DNA of 28,805 nucleotides from a virus: IMG/VR virus record IMGVR_UViG_3300031673_000355, positions 1 through 28,805 of that record. One strand, written 5' to 3'. Positions 14,168-22,752 of this stretch are shown here, piece after piece (position 1 is the stretch's first letter; each line of letters begins with the position of its first letter). The translations under genes were made by a program, and so were the position numbers. The notes under the pieces are model-generated. The model had not been told where the DNA came from, did not search any database, and worked only from the letters and a program-made list of their open reading frames with translations.

Positions 14168-16048
14168 TTATCCCCAAAATATCCTGCCCTTCTTCTTTAT
14201 ACCTGATATACCATCTTTTGTAGCAGCTTCGGATATTTTACCCTTCATAGCTCTTTCATTGAGAGTTTCAGCCATTTTCTTAGTCTGTTCTATTGTGGGT
14301 TTTGCAATTTTTTCAGTATTGTTACCAGCAACTGCCGTGATAATTTTAGCGCCTTTAAGGAAGATATTCTGGGCTGGATATCTGATGGCATCCATTATAT
14401 CAGCCGTACCATCGTCACCATGCTCTGGTTTTCCTTCAATTGGCTCGCCTTTGCCATCAAGAGCCCATCTATAGGTGCCAAAAGCATCGGCTACTTGTTT
14501 GTTATTAGGAGTGTCTATAATATAATATTTTCTTACATTACTAGAATTGACAATTTTAGACTGAACACCAGCAATACCGTCTGCCACTACTTTTGTAAAC
14601 TTAGGGCATTTCCAATTAGCCTTTCTTCTTAAGGTCTTAATGTATGCTGGATAGGCTTGGTCTACATACCATCTTTGTACTCCCCAGTCATCTTGTAATT
14701 CTTTTCCATATTTTACAATATCGTCAATTTCTAATTCTGCTAAAGCCATGGTGTCTAAGTGAAGAACTTCTCCACCTGGCAACATACCTAAAACTACCAT
14801 TACTGTTAAGTCGGTAAATCCCCAATCGGCACCACCAATAATAGGTATTCCAAGGCCTTTGATATATTCTTTAAGATATTCAAAGTTATCAATATCACCT
14901 TTATTTCCAGTTATCTTATTAATAGCTTCTCTTACGCTGAGTATATTTAAATTTTTATCAAATCTTGGATAGACTAAACCGCTAGATGATGGCTTGTTAC
15001 AAAGTAATTGTGCTTCACCCATATCCGATGGAGTTTGTTTAAAGTTGTTATGAACAGCCACTAAAGGTTTGTATAAATCACCAATGTCTTCTTGAGGTCT
15101 ATCAACTAAATAGTTTTTCATAATAGGTAACATTGGATGATCTGCTATACCTTGGTAGGCTTCTATTTTTTCATACTTAACCTGAGTTTCAACTGGTAAT
15201 TCTTTCCAATCTTCTGGCATTAAAGTTTGCATTGGAAGCTCTCTTGTCACATATCTTGTAACTTTGGGTAAATCAGCCTTTGCTTCTTCTTTAGAAATTC
15301 TTTCAGTAACATCAATAATGTTCCATCTTAGAATTTTACCGCCAGAGCTAATGGTTTCATCTAGAGTTTTTTCCATCAGTCCACCAGCAAACTTACGAGT
15401 AGATAAGTATATAGTAAGTGGAAAGAATTTTCCCCACATAGATGGAATCATCTTTGCTTCTCTTAAAGCACGAGGATCTTGAACAACATCAACCTCATCG
15501 ATAAACAACATTGGAACGTGCTCTGAGTTTGCTCCAGCAATAGTGGCTGTTACAATGTTAAGCCACACGGTATCACCCTCTGGAGTAATCCAATCAATAT
15601 ATGTTTTACTATCTGACTTTTTAGTCCAGCCATGGTATTCCAAGAAAGGCTTTATCTTACGAAAGAAACCGTTAATATACTGAATGGCCTTTGCAGATTG
15701 AGCTTTAATGGCTGCCATGTGAGCTATTGGAATTTTAAAATGAATCATGCACAACACTTCTAGTGCTGCAGCATTTAGAGTTTTATATGAATCTCGACTT
15801 GATAGCATTGCAACTTGTGGGCATTCAGAGCTTTCACCTGTTTTCATTAAGTTATAGATCACCCACATTGCATCGATAGGTCCATGAGTAGAATCTGGAT
15901 ATACTGTACCCATTGGAAATAGGATATCAAAGAACAGGTAAATCCACGCTCTTAGCTCTTCTTTACTTTCAAGAGGTCTTAGTATTAACTCTCTTTTGAG
16001 AGCATCAAGCTCTTCAGGAGGTAGGTTTTTAAGTTGTTCTGTTAACAT
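14168..16048 (-). CDS. terL: Terminase large subunit
   Basis: This 626-residue protein is the DNA packaging motor and headful nuclease. The ATPase domain has a Walker A-like loop SSRDSYKT at 83-90 (a non-canonical form common in terminases) and Walker B LFIDEVD at 181-187. The RNase H-like nuclease has GGADWGFTD (D408), WYVDQAYP (D463) and the final acidic motif TADIMDAIRYP (D550, D553). The start overlaps the GroEL stop by one base (TAATG) and there is no strong ribosome binding site, so expression is probably coupled to GroEL. No intein or frameshift was seen. Confidence 0.93.
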   Translation of the reverse strand: MLTEQLKNLPPEELDALKRELILRPLESKEELRAWIYLFFDILFPMGTVYPDSTHGPIDAMWVIYNLMKTGESSECPQVAMLSSRDSYKTLNAAALEVLCMIHFKIPIAHMAAIKAQSAKAIQYINGFFRKIKPFLEYHGWTKKSDSKTYIDWITPEGDTVWLNIVTATIAGANSEHVPMLFIDEVDVVQDPRALREAKMIPSMWGKFFPLTIYLSTRKFAGGLMEKTLDETISSGGKILRWNIIDVTERISKEEAKADLPKVTRYVTRELPMQTLMPEDWKELPVETQVKYEKIEAYQGIADHPMLPIMKNYLVDRPQEDIGDLYKPLVAVHNNFKQTPSDMGEAQLLCNKPSSSGLVYPRFDKNLNILSVREAINKITGNKGDIDNFEYLKEYIKGLGIPIIGGADWGFTDLTVMVVLGMLPGGEVLHLDTMALAELEIDDIVKYGKELQDDWGVQRWYVDQAYPAYIKTLRRKANWKCPKFTKVVADGIAGVQSKIVNSSNVRKYYIIDTPNNKQVADAFGTYRWALDGKGEPIEGKPEHGDDGTADIMDAIRYPAQNIFLKGAKIITAVAGNNTEKIAKPTIEQTKKMAETLNERAMKGKISEAATKDGISGIKKKGRIFWG

Positions 16049-17817
16049 TAGTATCGCTCATTGACTTCGTCACCAAGCCTGTCTGCATTATCTAAAGTTC
16101 TTTGAAAGTTGGCACTGTCTTTATATTCCATATTCTCTAGTTCATTGTCTCTAGGAAAAGCAACAATACCTCCAAGGGTACCCATAACAGATGATATAGA
16201 AACGGCATTTTTAATGGCCTGTTCAACTGCTTTCGCAGCGTCTAACAAACCTAGCTTTTTTGCGTCACCAAATTTTTCATTTTCAATATCATAAGATAAA
16301 TTTTTATTAGAAATCATTTTCTCTAAAATTTCTACTACTTCTTCGTCAACATAACCTGAGTTTTCTAATAGTCTAAAGAATGGTTGAAACAAAGAAGGTA
16401 CTAGAATATCCCTTACAATGCCGCTATCTGAATATTTCTCTTGAAGAAGTAATGCAATATTAATAAGCATTCTTCCACCACCAGGCAAACACCCATCAGT
16501 AATAGCTGCTCTTACGGCACATACAGCATCTTCTGCTCGATCTGCTTTTTCCTTAAGCTCACCAGAGGAAGAACCAAATATTTGCAGCTTAGCAATACCC
16601 TTTGTAAGTTTACCAAGCCTTTCTTCTATCAACATTTTTTCAATTTTAGACTCAGACTGCTCTCTTAAGGTTTCAAGCTCAGAAGCTCTAACTTCAATAT
16701 TTGTTGCGTCTGAATCACCAACAATAGTTGTTCTAAACCTATAGATCTCAATCTTATCCATATTTTGACCTAGATCTTCTTCTGTAGCTTCAGACAGAGG
16801 GTTATTCATATCAAAAACCTTGGCTCCAGTAAAGGCTGAAAGATCCATTAAGAAATGTAACTGACCGTTAATCATAGGGCTCATAGGTGTTGTAAGTGGC
16901 ACCACATTAATAGTATTAGGATTGTTAAAATTAAGGGCTAAATTGGTAAGCACTTGATCGTTAAATTTATGAGCCACAATAACTACGTTTGCAAAATCTG
17001 AGTTTCCGCTTACATAGGCTTCGCCAATATTCTGTAGAATATCTTGAATTTGAACCACATCACTTACGGTTCCATCAAATAAGATAAAAAGTGGTTTACT
17101 TAATAAACATCTTTGATGACCCTGATCATTGATAAAGTTTGCATGGAATTTACCAATAGACTCTTCATAGCCTTTGTTAATCGGAAAACCCTCTACAAGT
17201 TCAACCTTATATCCAGAAGGACCAGTCAATTCTTGAATTGTAACGTGAGAAGAACTTCCGTAACCAACTTGATCAAAAGCTTCTATAACTGTCTTAGCCA
17301 TGTCTTTGTCACCATTGGCAGAAATAGTTGCAACTTTCTCTAACAAGTGCTTATTTTTATTTGTAATTTTTATAGCAGACTTTCTAATAGCAGGAATAAT
17401 ATCTGTATTAAGGATTTTTTGGATAACACGAGTAATTTTCTGTGGGCTATATTTCTTGTTTTGCTTACAGAATTCAAAAATATTTCTGATAAGTGCTGCT
17501 GATATAATAGTGGCAGTGGTTGTTCCATCACCAGCTTCGTTTACGGTCTGAATGGCCGCATCTCTAGTTTGTTCAATAATTAAATGTTCATATGCGTTTG
17601 CAGATCCTAAAGATCTGAAAATGGTGACACCATCTTTAGTATTTTTATTTGGTATACCTGGAAGGTCTGACTCAATAATCACGTTTCTTCCACCTGGACC
17701 TAATGAAGAACCTACAATTCTATCGATCTTTGTCATAGTACGTACAATAACTTGCTCTAGGTTACCTATATCACTAGTGAACATTTTTGCAGGTGTCTTT
17801 ACTTTCTTGGTAGCCAT
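16048..17817 (-). CDS. groEL: Phage-encoded GroEL chaperonin
   Basis: This 589-residue chaperonin starts at the ATG at 17817, which has AAAGGAG upstream; the 12 extra codons to 17853 run through the promoter element and are unlikely to be translated. Nucleotide-site motifs are present: SLGPGGRNV (38-46; LGPKG in bacterial GroEL), TKDGV (60-64), GDGTTTAT (96-103, with the catalytic Asp), AEDAVCAVRAA and the Gly-rich CLPGGGR. The protein is about 40 residues longer than E. coli GroEL and lacks the GGM tail. It is coupled to the terminase gene and has its own promoter-like element. It probably folds phage head proteins, possibly with the GroES-like protein at 6395-6715. Confidence 0.93.
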   Translation of the reverse strand: MATKKVKTPAKMFTSDIGNLEQVIVRTMTKIDRIVGSSLGPGGRNVIIESDLPGIPNKNTKDGVTIFRSLGSANAYEHLIIEQTRDAAIQTVNEAGDGTTTATIISAALIRNIFEFCKQNKKYSPQKITRVIQKILNTDIIPAIRKSAIKITNKNKHLLEKVATISANGDKDMAKTVIEAFDQVGYGSSSHVTIQELTGPSGYKVELVEGFPINKGYEESIGKFHANFINDQGHQRCLLSKPLFILFDGTVSDVVQIQDILQNIGEAYVSGNSDFANVVIVAHKFNDQVLTNLALNFNNPNTINVVPLTTPMSPMINGQLHFLMDLSAFTGAKVFDMNNPLSEATEEDLGQNMDKIEIYRFRTTIVGDSDATNIEVRASELETLREQSESKIEKMLIEERLGKLTKGIAKLQIFGSSSGELKEKADRAEDAVCAVRAAITDGCLPGGGRMLINIALLLQEKYSDSGIVRDILVPSLFQPFFRLLENSGYVDEEVVEILEKMISNKNLSYDIENEKFGDAKKLGLLDAAKAVEQAIKNAVSISSVMGTLGGIVAFPRDNELENMEYKDSANFQRTLDNADRLGDEVNERY

Positions 17818-17842
17818 TAGCTCTCCTTTGATCTCACTAGAT

Positions 17843-17850
17843 ATATACCA
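17843..17850 (-). promoter_or_regulatory. GTGGTATAT promoter-like element before groEL
   Basis: On the minus strand this reads AATTGTGGTATATATC, 25 bases before the GroEL ATG. It sits just past the stop of the metallophosphoesterase gene, so it could drive GroEL and terminase separately from the genes upstream. Confidence 0.6.
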
Positions 17851-17853
17851 CAA

Positions 17854-18567
17854 TTAAAAATAATCATTACCATTACTTAGACCATCTACCACAAGATCCC
17901 AATGAAAGCATGGAGCATTTTCTTTTATTAAGTTATAGTACATATCTAAGACTGAAGTATTTACAAAAGTAACCGGACCTTTTCCAAGATCTTTAACTTT
18001 TACACCGCGACCTTCGTGTACATGTCCAAATATGTGTAGTTTTATATCTAATTCGCATATTTTTTTATATAAGTCATAACACCCAACATGCTGACCTAAG
18101 TTTGGAGATGCATAGTGGTGAACTTGATCTAGAATCTCTCCTGGTGGACCATGTGTAATAAGTATATCAATATTATCAGGTATTAAATCCCAATGCTTTT
18201 TAATATCATCACCGCGAAATCTGTTAAATGCCCAGTTATTAAATTTTGGCTGAACAGGAGATCCCCAAATCTTTATACCTTCTATTTCTATTCCTGAATC
18301 ATCAAGATAGTGAATTTCAAGATTTTCGCATAGTTCTTTGTGTTCTTTTGGGTTTTTTTCTAAATCCCAGTCATGGTTTCCTGCGATTAAGATTTTATAT
18401 TTATAGTCAAGATTGGCAAACCACTCTATGAATTCTCTAGTATCAGCATTACTGCCAGTTCTAGAAACATCACCAGCACAGATAATCATATCACCTGGAA
18501 AAAGCTTTCCTTCTTTCTCCAAGGCATGGTGTTTTCCATGTATGTCCGATATAGTAACGATCTTCAT
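17854..18567 (-). CDS. Metallophosphoesterase (MPPED-like)
   Basis: This 237-residue calcineurin-like phosphoesterase has SDIHG (D8, H10), a GD motif in ICAGDVSRTG, GNHDWD, THGPPGE and GHVHEG. The phrases WAFNRFRG and GSPVQPKFNNW resemble the MPPED/239AB group, which acts on cyclic nucleotides or other phosphodiesters, and not the Mre11 nucleases. The substrate here is unknown. The start is two bases after the AAA+ gene stop and the gene precedes the GroEL promoter element. A separate SbcD-like enzyme at 4970-5950 covers DNA-end processing. Confidence 0.85.
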   Translation of the reverse strand: MKIVTISDIHGKHHALEKEGKLFPGDMIICAGDVSRTGSNADTREFIEWFANLDYKYKILIAGNHDWDLEKNPKEHKELCENLEIHYLDDSGIEIEGIKIWGSPVQPKFNNWAFNRFRGDDIKKHWDLIPDNIDILITHGPPGEILDQVHHYASPNLGQHVGCYDLYKKICELDIKLHIFGHVHEGRGVKVKDLGKGPVTFVNTSVLDMYYNLIKENAPCFHWDLVVDGLSNGNDYF

Positions 18568-18569
18568 TT

Positions 18570-19562
18570 CTATATGCCAAGGCCCATCTTTTTAGTTTCT
18601 TGAAAACTTTCTTTAAACCTTTCTTTATGTTTAGATAGCTCTTGAACAACTTCCAAGAAAGAAGAGTCGTCAAGCATAGATCTAACTACAATTTCTTGTA
18701 AATGTGCAATAGAAAAGCCCTTTTCAGATGCCAATCTTGCAGCTTCTTCTTCATCTTTTGTTAAAGTTCTACGAGCAATAAATTTAAGCAAGGCAATAGA
18801 CTCTTTTTCATTAGGTGTGCTAAGTTCTATAACTTTATCGAAACGTCCAGGTCTATCGATCAATGCACCGACACTTGTTTCTGGATTATTAGTTGTAGCA
18901 ACAATAAAGGTAGGTATTTTCTTAAAAGGATTTCCAACACCGTCTAGTAAATTAAGTAACGATGAATCGGCACCGCGTGTGCCATAATACTCTTCTACAG
19001 AACCGCCACCAATATCTTCCATAATTAAGATAAGTCTTGTAACACCTTTACTAAAAGTGCTTTTTCTAAGGAAAAACTTATTAACAGCACTTGATGCAAC
19101 ATCAGAGGTATCCCAAACTACAACACAAGTGCCTTTGTCTTCTTTTAGGTATTTATTACAAACTTCATTGATAGCTGCAGTTTTTCCAACACCAGGAGGT
19201 GAGCACAAAAGAACTGCTCTTTTAGGCTCTCTTTGGATCTTTTTGTAAACTTCAAGTTTGCTGAAAAACTTATTACCTTCATTAAGGATAATAGAGGTGT
19301 TGTCTACTTCTTCTAAAAGCTCATACTCTCTCAATTTAAACTTTTTAAGAGAAGTTCCAAAATTACCATCTTCAATTAAGAAACTTCCAGGTTTTATTAG
19401 GAATAAGCCTTCTTCTTTTTCAGCTTCTTCGTATGAAAATTGTACAATAGCTTCATTGTTTTGAATGGTAACATCTGACTCAGGTATTTCGGTTTCTTTA
19501 CCGCTAACCAGGTCTGCTAATTTTGTAACTTTTTTAACGGTAAACTTTCCGGTGTCGCTCAT
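18570..19562 (-). CDS. AAA+ ATPase (FtsH/Bcs1-like core)
   Basis: This 330-residue protein has an N-terminal part of about 110 residues of unknown fold, then one AAA+ module: Walker A SPPGVGKT (121-128), Walker B LILIMEDIGG (177-186), sensor 1 VATTNNPE (221-228) and two Arg-finger candidates in DRPGRFD (R237, R240). The C-terminal lid is helical. There is no peptidase domain or membrane segment, so it is a remodeller or unfoldase and not a full FtsH. It is linked by TAATG to the small Tyr-rich gene upstream and precedes the phosphoesterase and GroEL, so a role in assembly or protein quality control is plausible but unproven. Confidence 0.85.
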   Translation of the reverse strand: MSDTGKFTVKKVTKLADLVSGKETEIPESDVTIQNNEAIVQFSYEEAEKEEGLFLIKPGSFLIEDGNFGTSLKKFKLREYELLEEVDNTSIILNEGNKFFSKLEVYKKIQREPKRAVLLCSPPGVGKTAAINEVCNKYLKEDKGTCVVVWDTSDVASSAVNKFFLRKSTFSKGVTRLILIMEDIGGGSVEEYYGTRGADSSLLNLLDGVGNPFKKIPTFIVATTNNPETSVGALIDRPGRFDKVIELSTPNEKESIALLKFIARRTLTKDEEEAARLASEKGFSIAHLQEIVVRSMLDDSSFLEVVQELSKHKERFKESFQETKKMGLGI

Positions 19563-19822
19563 TAGTTTCCATCCTTATAGCCATCTAGATTAACATAGTC
19601 ATCTATATAGTAGTACTCTTTATTGATCCCAACTTCAATTAAATTATCTTTTTTATCTAAAGAAGATGCATAGTCAAAGCTATATCGGTATTGTTTCTTT
19701 TGTAATTTTTCATGATAGGGACCATATCTCTTATTGGAAAAATGCGGAAGCTTGTTGGTATAAGTGTAATTTGTTCTTTTTTGGGACCAACCTACAATTT
19801 TTTTCATCATTTTTGAAGACAT
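19562..19822 (-). CDS. Tyr/Lys-rich hypothetical protein, first gene of its operon
   Basis: This 86-residue basic protein is unusually rich in Tyr, Lys and Asn (for example YTYTNKLPHF and EYYYIDDY). It has an AGAGG ribosome binding site, its own promoter-like element, and a one-base stop/start overlap with the AAA+ gene. Such coupling suggests it works with the ATPase, perhaps as an adaptor. No family was recognised. Confidence 0.7.
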   Translation of the reverse strand: MSSKMMKKIVGWSQKRTNYTYTNKLPHFSNKRYGPYHEKLQKKQYRYSFDYASSLDKKDNLIEVGINKEYYYIDDYVNLDGYKDGN

Positions 19823-19842
19823 TATATACCTCTAGATAAGAT

Positions 19843-19850
19843 ATACCACA
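19843..19850 (-). promoter_or_regulatory. GTGGTATAT promoter-like element for the AAA+/GroEL unit
   Basis: On the minus strand this reads TTTGTGGTATATCTTATC, 20 bases before the 86-residue gene. It directly follows the terminator of the capsid gene, marking a clean boundary between two minus-strand units. Confidence 0.6.
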
Positions 19851-19857
19851 AAAAGAA

Positions 19858-19886
19858 AGGGCCAGCTAAAAAAGCTGACCCTTTTA
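19858..19886 (-). terminator. Intrinsic terminator after the major capsid gene
   Basis: A 12-base stem with one mismatch (AAAGGGCCAGCT with AGCTGACCCTTT, 5-base A loop) lies 31 bases after the capsid stop. On the minus strand it is followed by CTTTTT. It would end the strongly expressed scaffold-capsid transcript. Confidence 0.85.
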
Positions 19887-19916
19887 AAACCTATTAAAGG
19901 CTGTGACTATTATAAA

Positions 19917-21311
19917 TTAGGCTAATTGGCCATCAATGTTTTCCATTAACACGTTTTTGCGAGGCTGATAAGCAGCTAAGCAAAGGAAGCGAAAATGGGC
20001 TTCAGGTAGTGACAAGTCACTTACAGCAAGTTTTAATCTGCTATAAGGAGACAATTGATGCATACCCATTGTAGAAGCTTGAAGTAAGTATCCGGTTACA
20101 GAACCAGGAGCACGATTACCAAGATCTTCAAAAGTAGTTGCACCAGCACCGTTAGCTTTAACTCGGCCAATAAATTTGGCACTTGCAGCATCTCCACCAG
20201 CTTCAGAACGATATACGTTGAAGTACTTGGCACCGGAAACAGCAGCAATTGTTAAAGTGGCTTTTTCACCAGCAACGATAGTTTGAGCACCACCGTCATC
20301 TACTTTTTCTACAGACTCACCACGCTCATTAGCTGCAGTAGCTTTATAAGTGTAGTCGCCAGCTTCAAGAACTGAAGCAGCATCAGCAGCAGCAGCAGAA
20401 GTTAAGGTAGCAGGAGCAGCAGGGCTACCAGCACGAGAGCGAGCAGGACGAGTTTTTCCAGACAAGAAACGGCTTGGCTCAAGAGAAACTAAAGCAGACG
20501 AAGTCCACTGAGTTCTTAAGTTAGCACCAGAAGCTTCTTGAGGAGATCCAGCTAGCATGATTCTTTCTTTAGCGAATGCAATTTTGTTGTATGCGCTAAG
20601 AGAGATCGGATCAAGTACTAGTTTATCAGCAGAACCATGTTGCATAGCAGATTTAACAGAAGCATCTTCAATAGCCGCTTGGCTAAGAGTTCCGTTAACA
20701 CTTACAACTACAGTTTGATCTGAACCATACTCGGCAAACATCAAATCTTGTGTGTTTGACAAAGAGTCAGACTCACGAATTTGAGCGTCTACACCGCGCA
20801 TGCTAGGCATCTCTGCTTGAGCAGCAGGGTTACCATCAAATACACCAGCATTTGAGTAGTCAGCTTGACCGCGAAAAGAATCGAATTCGATATCAGCAGC
20901 AAGTTTCATCGCAGCATCACTAGCGGCTCTATCTTCGGCTTTTTTGCCATCGAAAGCGCCAATCATATTAGCGGCAACAGAAACTCGACGAGTTGTACTG
21001 TAGTAGCTCATAGGCACAATAGCACGTACATAGTTACTAGTGTCCTCTTCACCGATTCCGCCCTCAAATTGAGCAGATCCACCAAAAATACCGTAGTCTA
21101 GCTGACGATTGAATTGGATTAGGGTTGACTTAGCATCTTTAACGCTAAGCATTTTCTGTAGCTTGATATGGCTGTCATCAAAAGTGACATTCTCCATAAC
21201 AGGAGATAGATCTTCTACCTGCAATGCAGCGCCTTGCGCAAGCTGGCCAGGAGCGGCATTATAACTACCTGCTTCTAGGGCCTTCATTAGATCATTAAGT
21301 TGTTCGACCAT
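19917..21311 (-). CDS. Major capsid protein with an inserted Ig/FN3-like domain
   Basis: This 464-residue protein is taken as the HK97-fold capsid subunit from its place after the scaffold-like gene, its own terminator, its strong AGGAGG ribosome binding site and the N-terminal motif GAALQVEDL (27-35), a type seen near the N-terminus of many phage capsid proteins. Residues about 295-400 form a separate beta domain: AGDYTYKATAANERGES, then AGEKATLTIAAVSGAKYFNVYRSE, then FIGRV and TTFEDLG, the pattern of Ig/FN3-like domains. The capsid fold resumes with PGSVTGYLLQAS. The insert is Ala/Gly-rich with a GCA repeat. It may decorate the head surface. The fold assignment is by pattern only. Confidence 0.83.
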   Translation of the reverse strand: MVEQLNDLMKALEAGSYNAAPGQLAQGAALQVEDLSPVMENVTFDDSHIKLQKMLSVKDAKSTLIQFNRQLDYGIFGGSAQFEGGIGEEDTSNYVRAIVPMSYYSTTRRVSVAANMIGAFDGKKAEDRAASDAAMKLAADIEFDSFRGQADYSNAGVFDGNPAAQAEMPSMRGVDAQIRESDSLSNTQDLMFAEYGSDQTVVVSVNGTLSQAAIEDASVKSAMQHGSADKLVLDPISLSAYNKIAFAKERIMLAGSPQEASGANLRTQWTSSALVSLEPSRFLSGKTRPARSRAGSPAAPATLTSAAAADAASVLEAGDYTYKATAANERGESVEKVDDGGAQTIVAGEKATLTIAAVSGAKYFNVYRSEAGGDAASAKFIGRVKANGAGATTFEDLGNRAPGSVTGYLLQASTMGMHQLSPYSRLKLAVSDLSLPEAHFRFLCLAAYQPRKNVLMENIDGQLA

Positions 21312-21332
21312 TGTTAATTCCTCCTATATGGA

Positions 21333-22097
21333 TTATACAAGTAAATGTTTAATTGTTTCTAAATTGTTATTGCCATCCAGATAGTACTGATCAATTTTTT
21401 GTTTATCAGTCTTTTCCAGCTTTCCTTCACGAATCTTTTGAGTTAAACGAGTAGAGATTTCAGATTTTGAAAGTTTAGAAACATCAGCTTTCTCATCTTC
21501 TATTACGACTTCATCTTCTGACTTCTGAATATACTCAATTCTAGTAATAGCTTTTTGCTTTGGAGCAGAACTATCGCCTTTAACGAATTTAGTAAACGCA
21601 GTGGTCAGTTTTTCAAGAGATTTTTTAAGATCTTCTTTTTCTTTTTTGACATTATCTAATTCTGACTTTAAAAGTTCAGACTCAGTATTATCATCAGAGG
21701 CCTCGATCTTCGTTTCAGCTTTTTCCTCAGACTTGGCAATTACTTGCTCTTCAGCCTTTGGTTCAACTACTTCTTCAGAAGATTCAGTGCCAAGAGCACG
21801 TTGAATTGATTCGTAATGGGCTTCGGCTTCATTTTTAGTCATTGAGGCGTACATTTTATCCATTTCATCAATATCTTCTTCGTCATAGTCGAAATCTGCT
21901 ACGATTTCTTCGGTCTCTTCGGATTTCTGAATTTCCTCACTGTTATCAGCAGCTTTAGCAGAAACTTTTACATCAGTCTTTTTAGACTTTGTAAGAATTT
22001 CTTCTTCTTTTGTTGCTTCTGATTTAGTAAGGTGTTCAGCGAACTGAGCTTCTACTTCACTAATCAGGGTAGCCATGTCTTGTTCAGAATATTTCAT
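21333..22097 (-). CDS. Putative scaffold protein with repeated KSE motifs
   Basis: The start is placed at the ATG at 22097 (AAAGGAG upstream); an in-frame TTG two codons earlier is less likely. The 254-residue product is very acidic, rich in Lys, Glu and Ser, with a coiled-coil-like stretch (SELLKSELDNVKKEKEDLKK) and disordered flanks, just upstream of the capsid gene. This is the usual position and composition of a scaffold. The tripeptide KSE occurs six times (in TKSEAT, QKSEET, AKSEEK, LKSELD, QKSEDE, SKSEIS). These may be sites cut by the prohead protease encoded divergently at 22753; that is inference. Confidence 0.75.
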   Translation of the reverse strand: MKYSEQDMATLISEVEAQFAEHLTKSEATKEEEILTKSKKTDVKVSAKAADNSEEIQKSEETEEIVADFDYDEEDIDEMDKMYASMTKNEAEAHYESIQRALGTESSEEVVEPKAEEQVIAKSEEKAETKIEASDDNTESELLKSELDNVKKEKEDLKKSLEKLTTAFTKFVKGDSSAPKQKAITRIEYIQKSEDEVVIEDEKADVSKLSKSEISTRLTQKIREGKLEKTDKQKIDQYYLDGNNNLETIKHLLV

Positions 22098-22125
22098 GTG
22101 CAAACTCCTTTATTAGTTAAATAGA

Positions 22126-22518
22126 TTAAGAACCTTTTGTAGGCCAGCGAACATCCCAAACAATCTCCGTACCAGGAGCAGCTTCAGCAGCAGCCAAATT
22201 AGCGCCTTCTTTAAGAATTGTTTTGTCAATAGCTGCTTTAGCAAGCTCTTGCTCGATTGTAGCAGCATCAGACTTAGATAGTGCATTGATGAGAGCTAAT
22301 CTACACTCATGGGGTGCAAAAGCTTTGTTAGCGTTACCGAAAACGTCCTTAGACACAGCGTCAACAGCTTCAATTTCGATAGAAGCTTCATCGGCACCGA
22401 TTACAAGGCGAGCCCAGCCATCGTTAGTTTTTGACTCAGCTACGGTAAAGCCTCGTTGTTCTAGGCGATCCTTAAGATCACGAGCCACAGCTTCAGACTT
22501 TGCAGTTGATTTAGCCAT
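22126..22518 (-). CDS. Hypothetical head-region protein, first gene of the capsid operon
   Basis: This 130-residue Ala-rich protein has a good ribosome binding site (TGGAGG). It has an N-terminal helix with AKSEAVARDLKDRLEQRG, a beta part NDGWARLVIGADEASIEIE, a helical centre and a C-terminal WDVRWPTKG. One KSE occurs near the N-terminus, as in the scaffold-like protein. The family is unknown. Being first in the scaffold-capsid operon, it is probably a virion or assembly protein. Confidence 0.75.
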   Translation of the reverse strand: MAKSTAKSEAVARDLKDRLEQRGFTVAESKTNDGWARLVIGADEASIEIEAVDAVSKDVFGNANKAFAPHECRLALINALSKSDAATIEQELAKAAIDKTILKEGANLAAAEAAPGTEIVWDVRWPTKGS

Positions 22519-22752
22519 AGTTTTCCTCCAAATTATTTGATAGGGGTTAGAAAGGTTTTTTAAAAAATACCTTTTTGTGTTGTCACATGCTTAAAGCTTG
22601 TTATTCTTACATAAAAATAAATAATATCCAATACTTACATTGAAAAATCTTTAAAAATCAAAATAAAAAACTGAGTATTTTTAGATATTTATCGAAATAC
22701 AATTGGAGTAATAATCTTTAATATATAGCCTGCGTTAAAAGGAATTTCACAT
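22519..22752. promoter_or_regulatory. Divergent intergenic region between capsid operon and protease polyprotein
   Basis: This 234-base, very AT-rich gap lies between start codons pointing away from each other, so it must hold promoters for both operons. Visible items: an imperfect inverted repeat at 22551-22574 (AAAGGT...ACCTTT around a T/A run), the minus-strand stretch AGGTATTTTTT, which weakly resembles the shared TGGTATAT element, and on the plus strand TAATAATCTTTAA at 22708-22721, also found upstream of 28294. The plus-strand ribosome binding site is AAAAGGAA before 22753. No small gene or RNA was seen. Confidence 0.5.

Noticed and set aside
14206-14213. Additional TGGTATAT copy inside the end of the terminase gene
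   Set aside because: It lies within codons for DGISG and about 120 bases before the next start, farther than any other copy, so it was not counted as a promoter.
17818-17853. Longer GroEL start 12 codons upstream
   Set aside because: The extra codons run through the promoter-like element and lack a ribosome binding site, while the ATG at 17817 follows AAAGGAG and begins MATKKVK.
22551-22574. Inverted repeat in the divergent gap as terminator
   Set aside because: No gene ends into it on either strand; it is better described as part of the control region.
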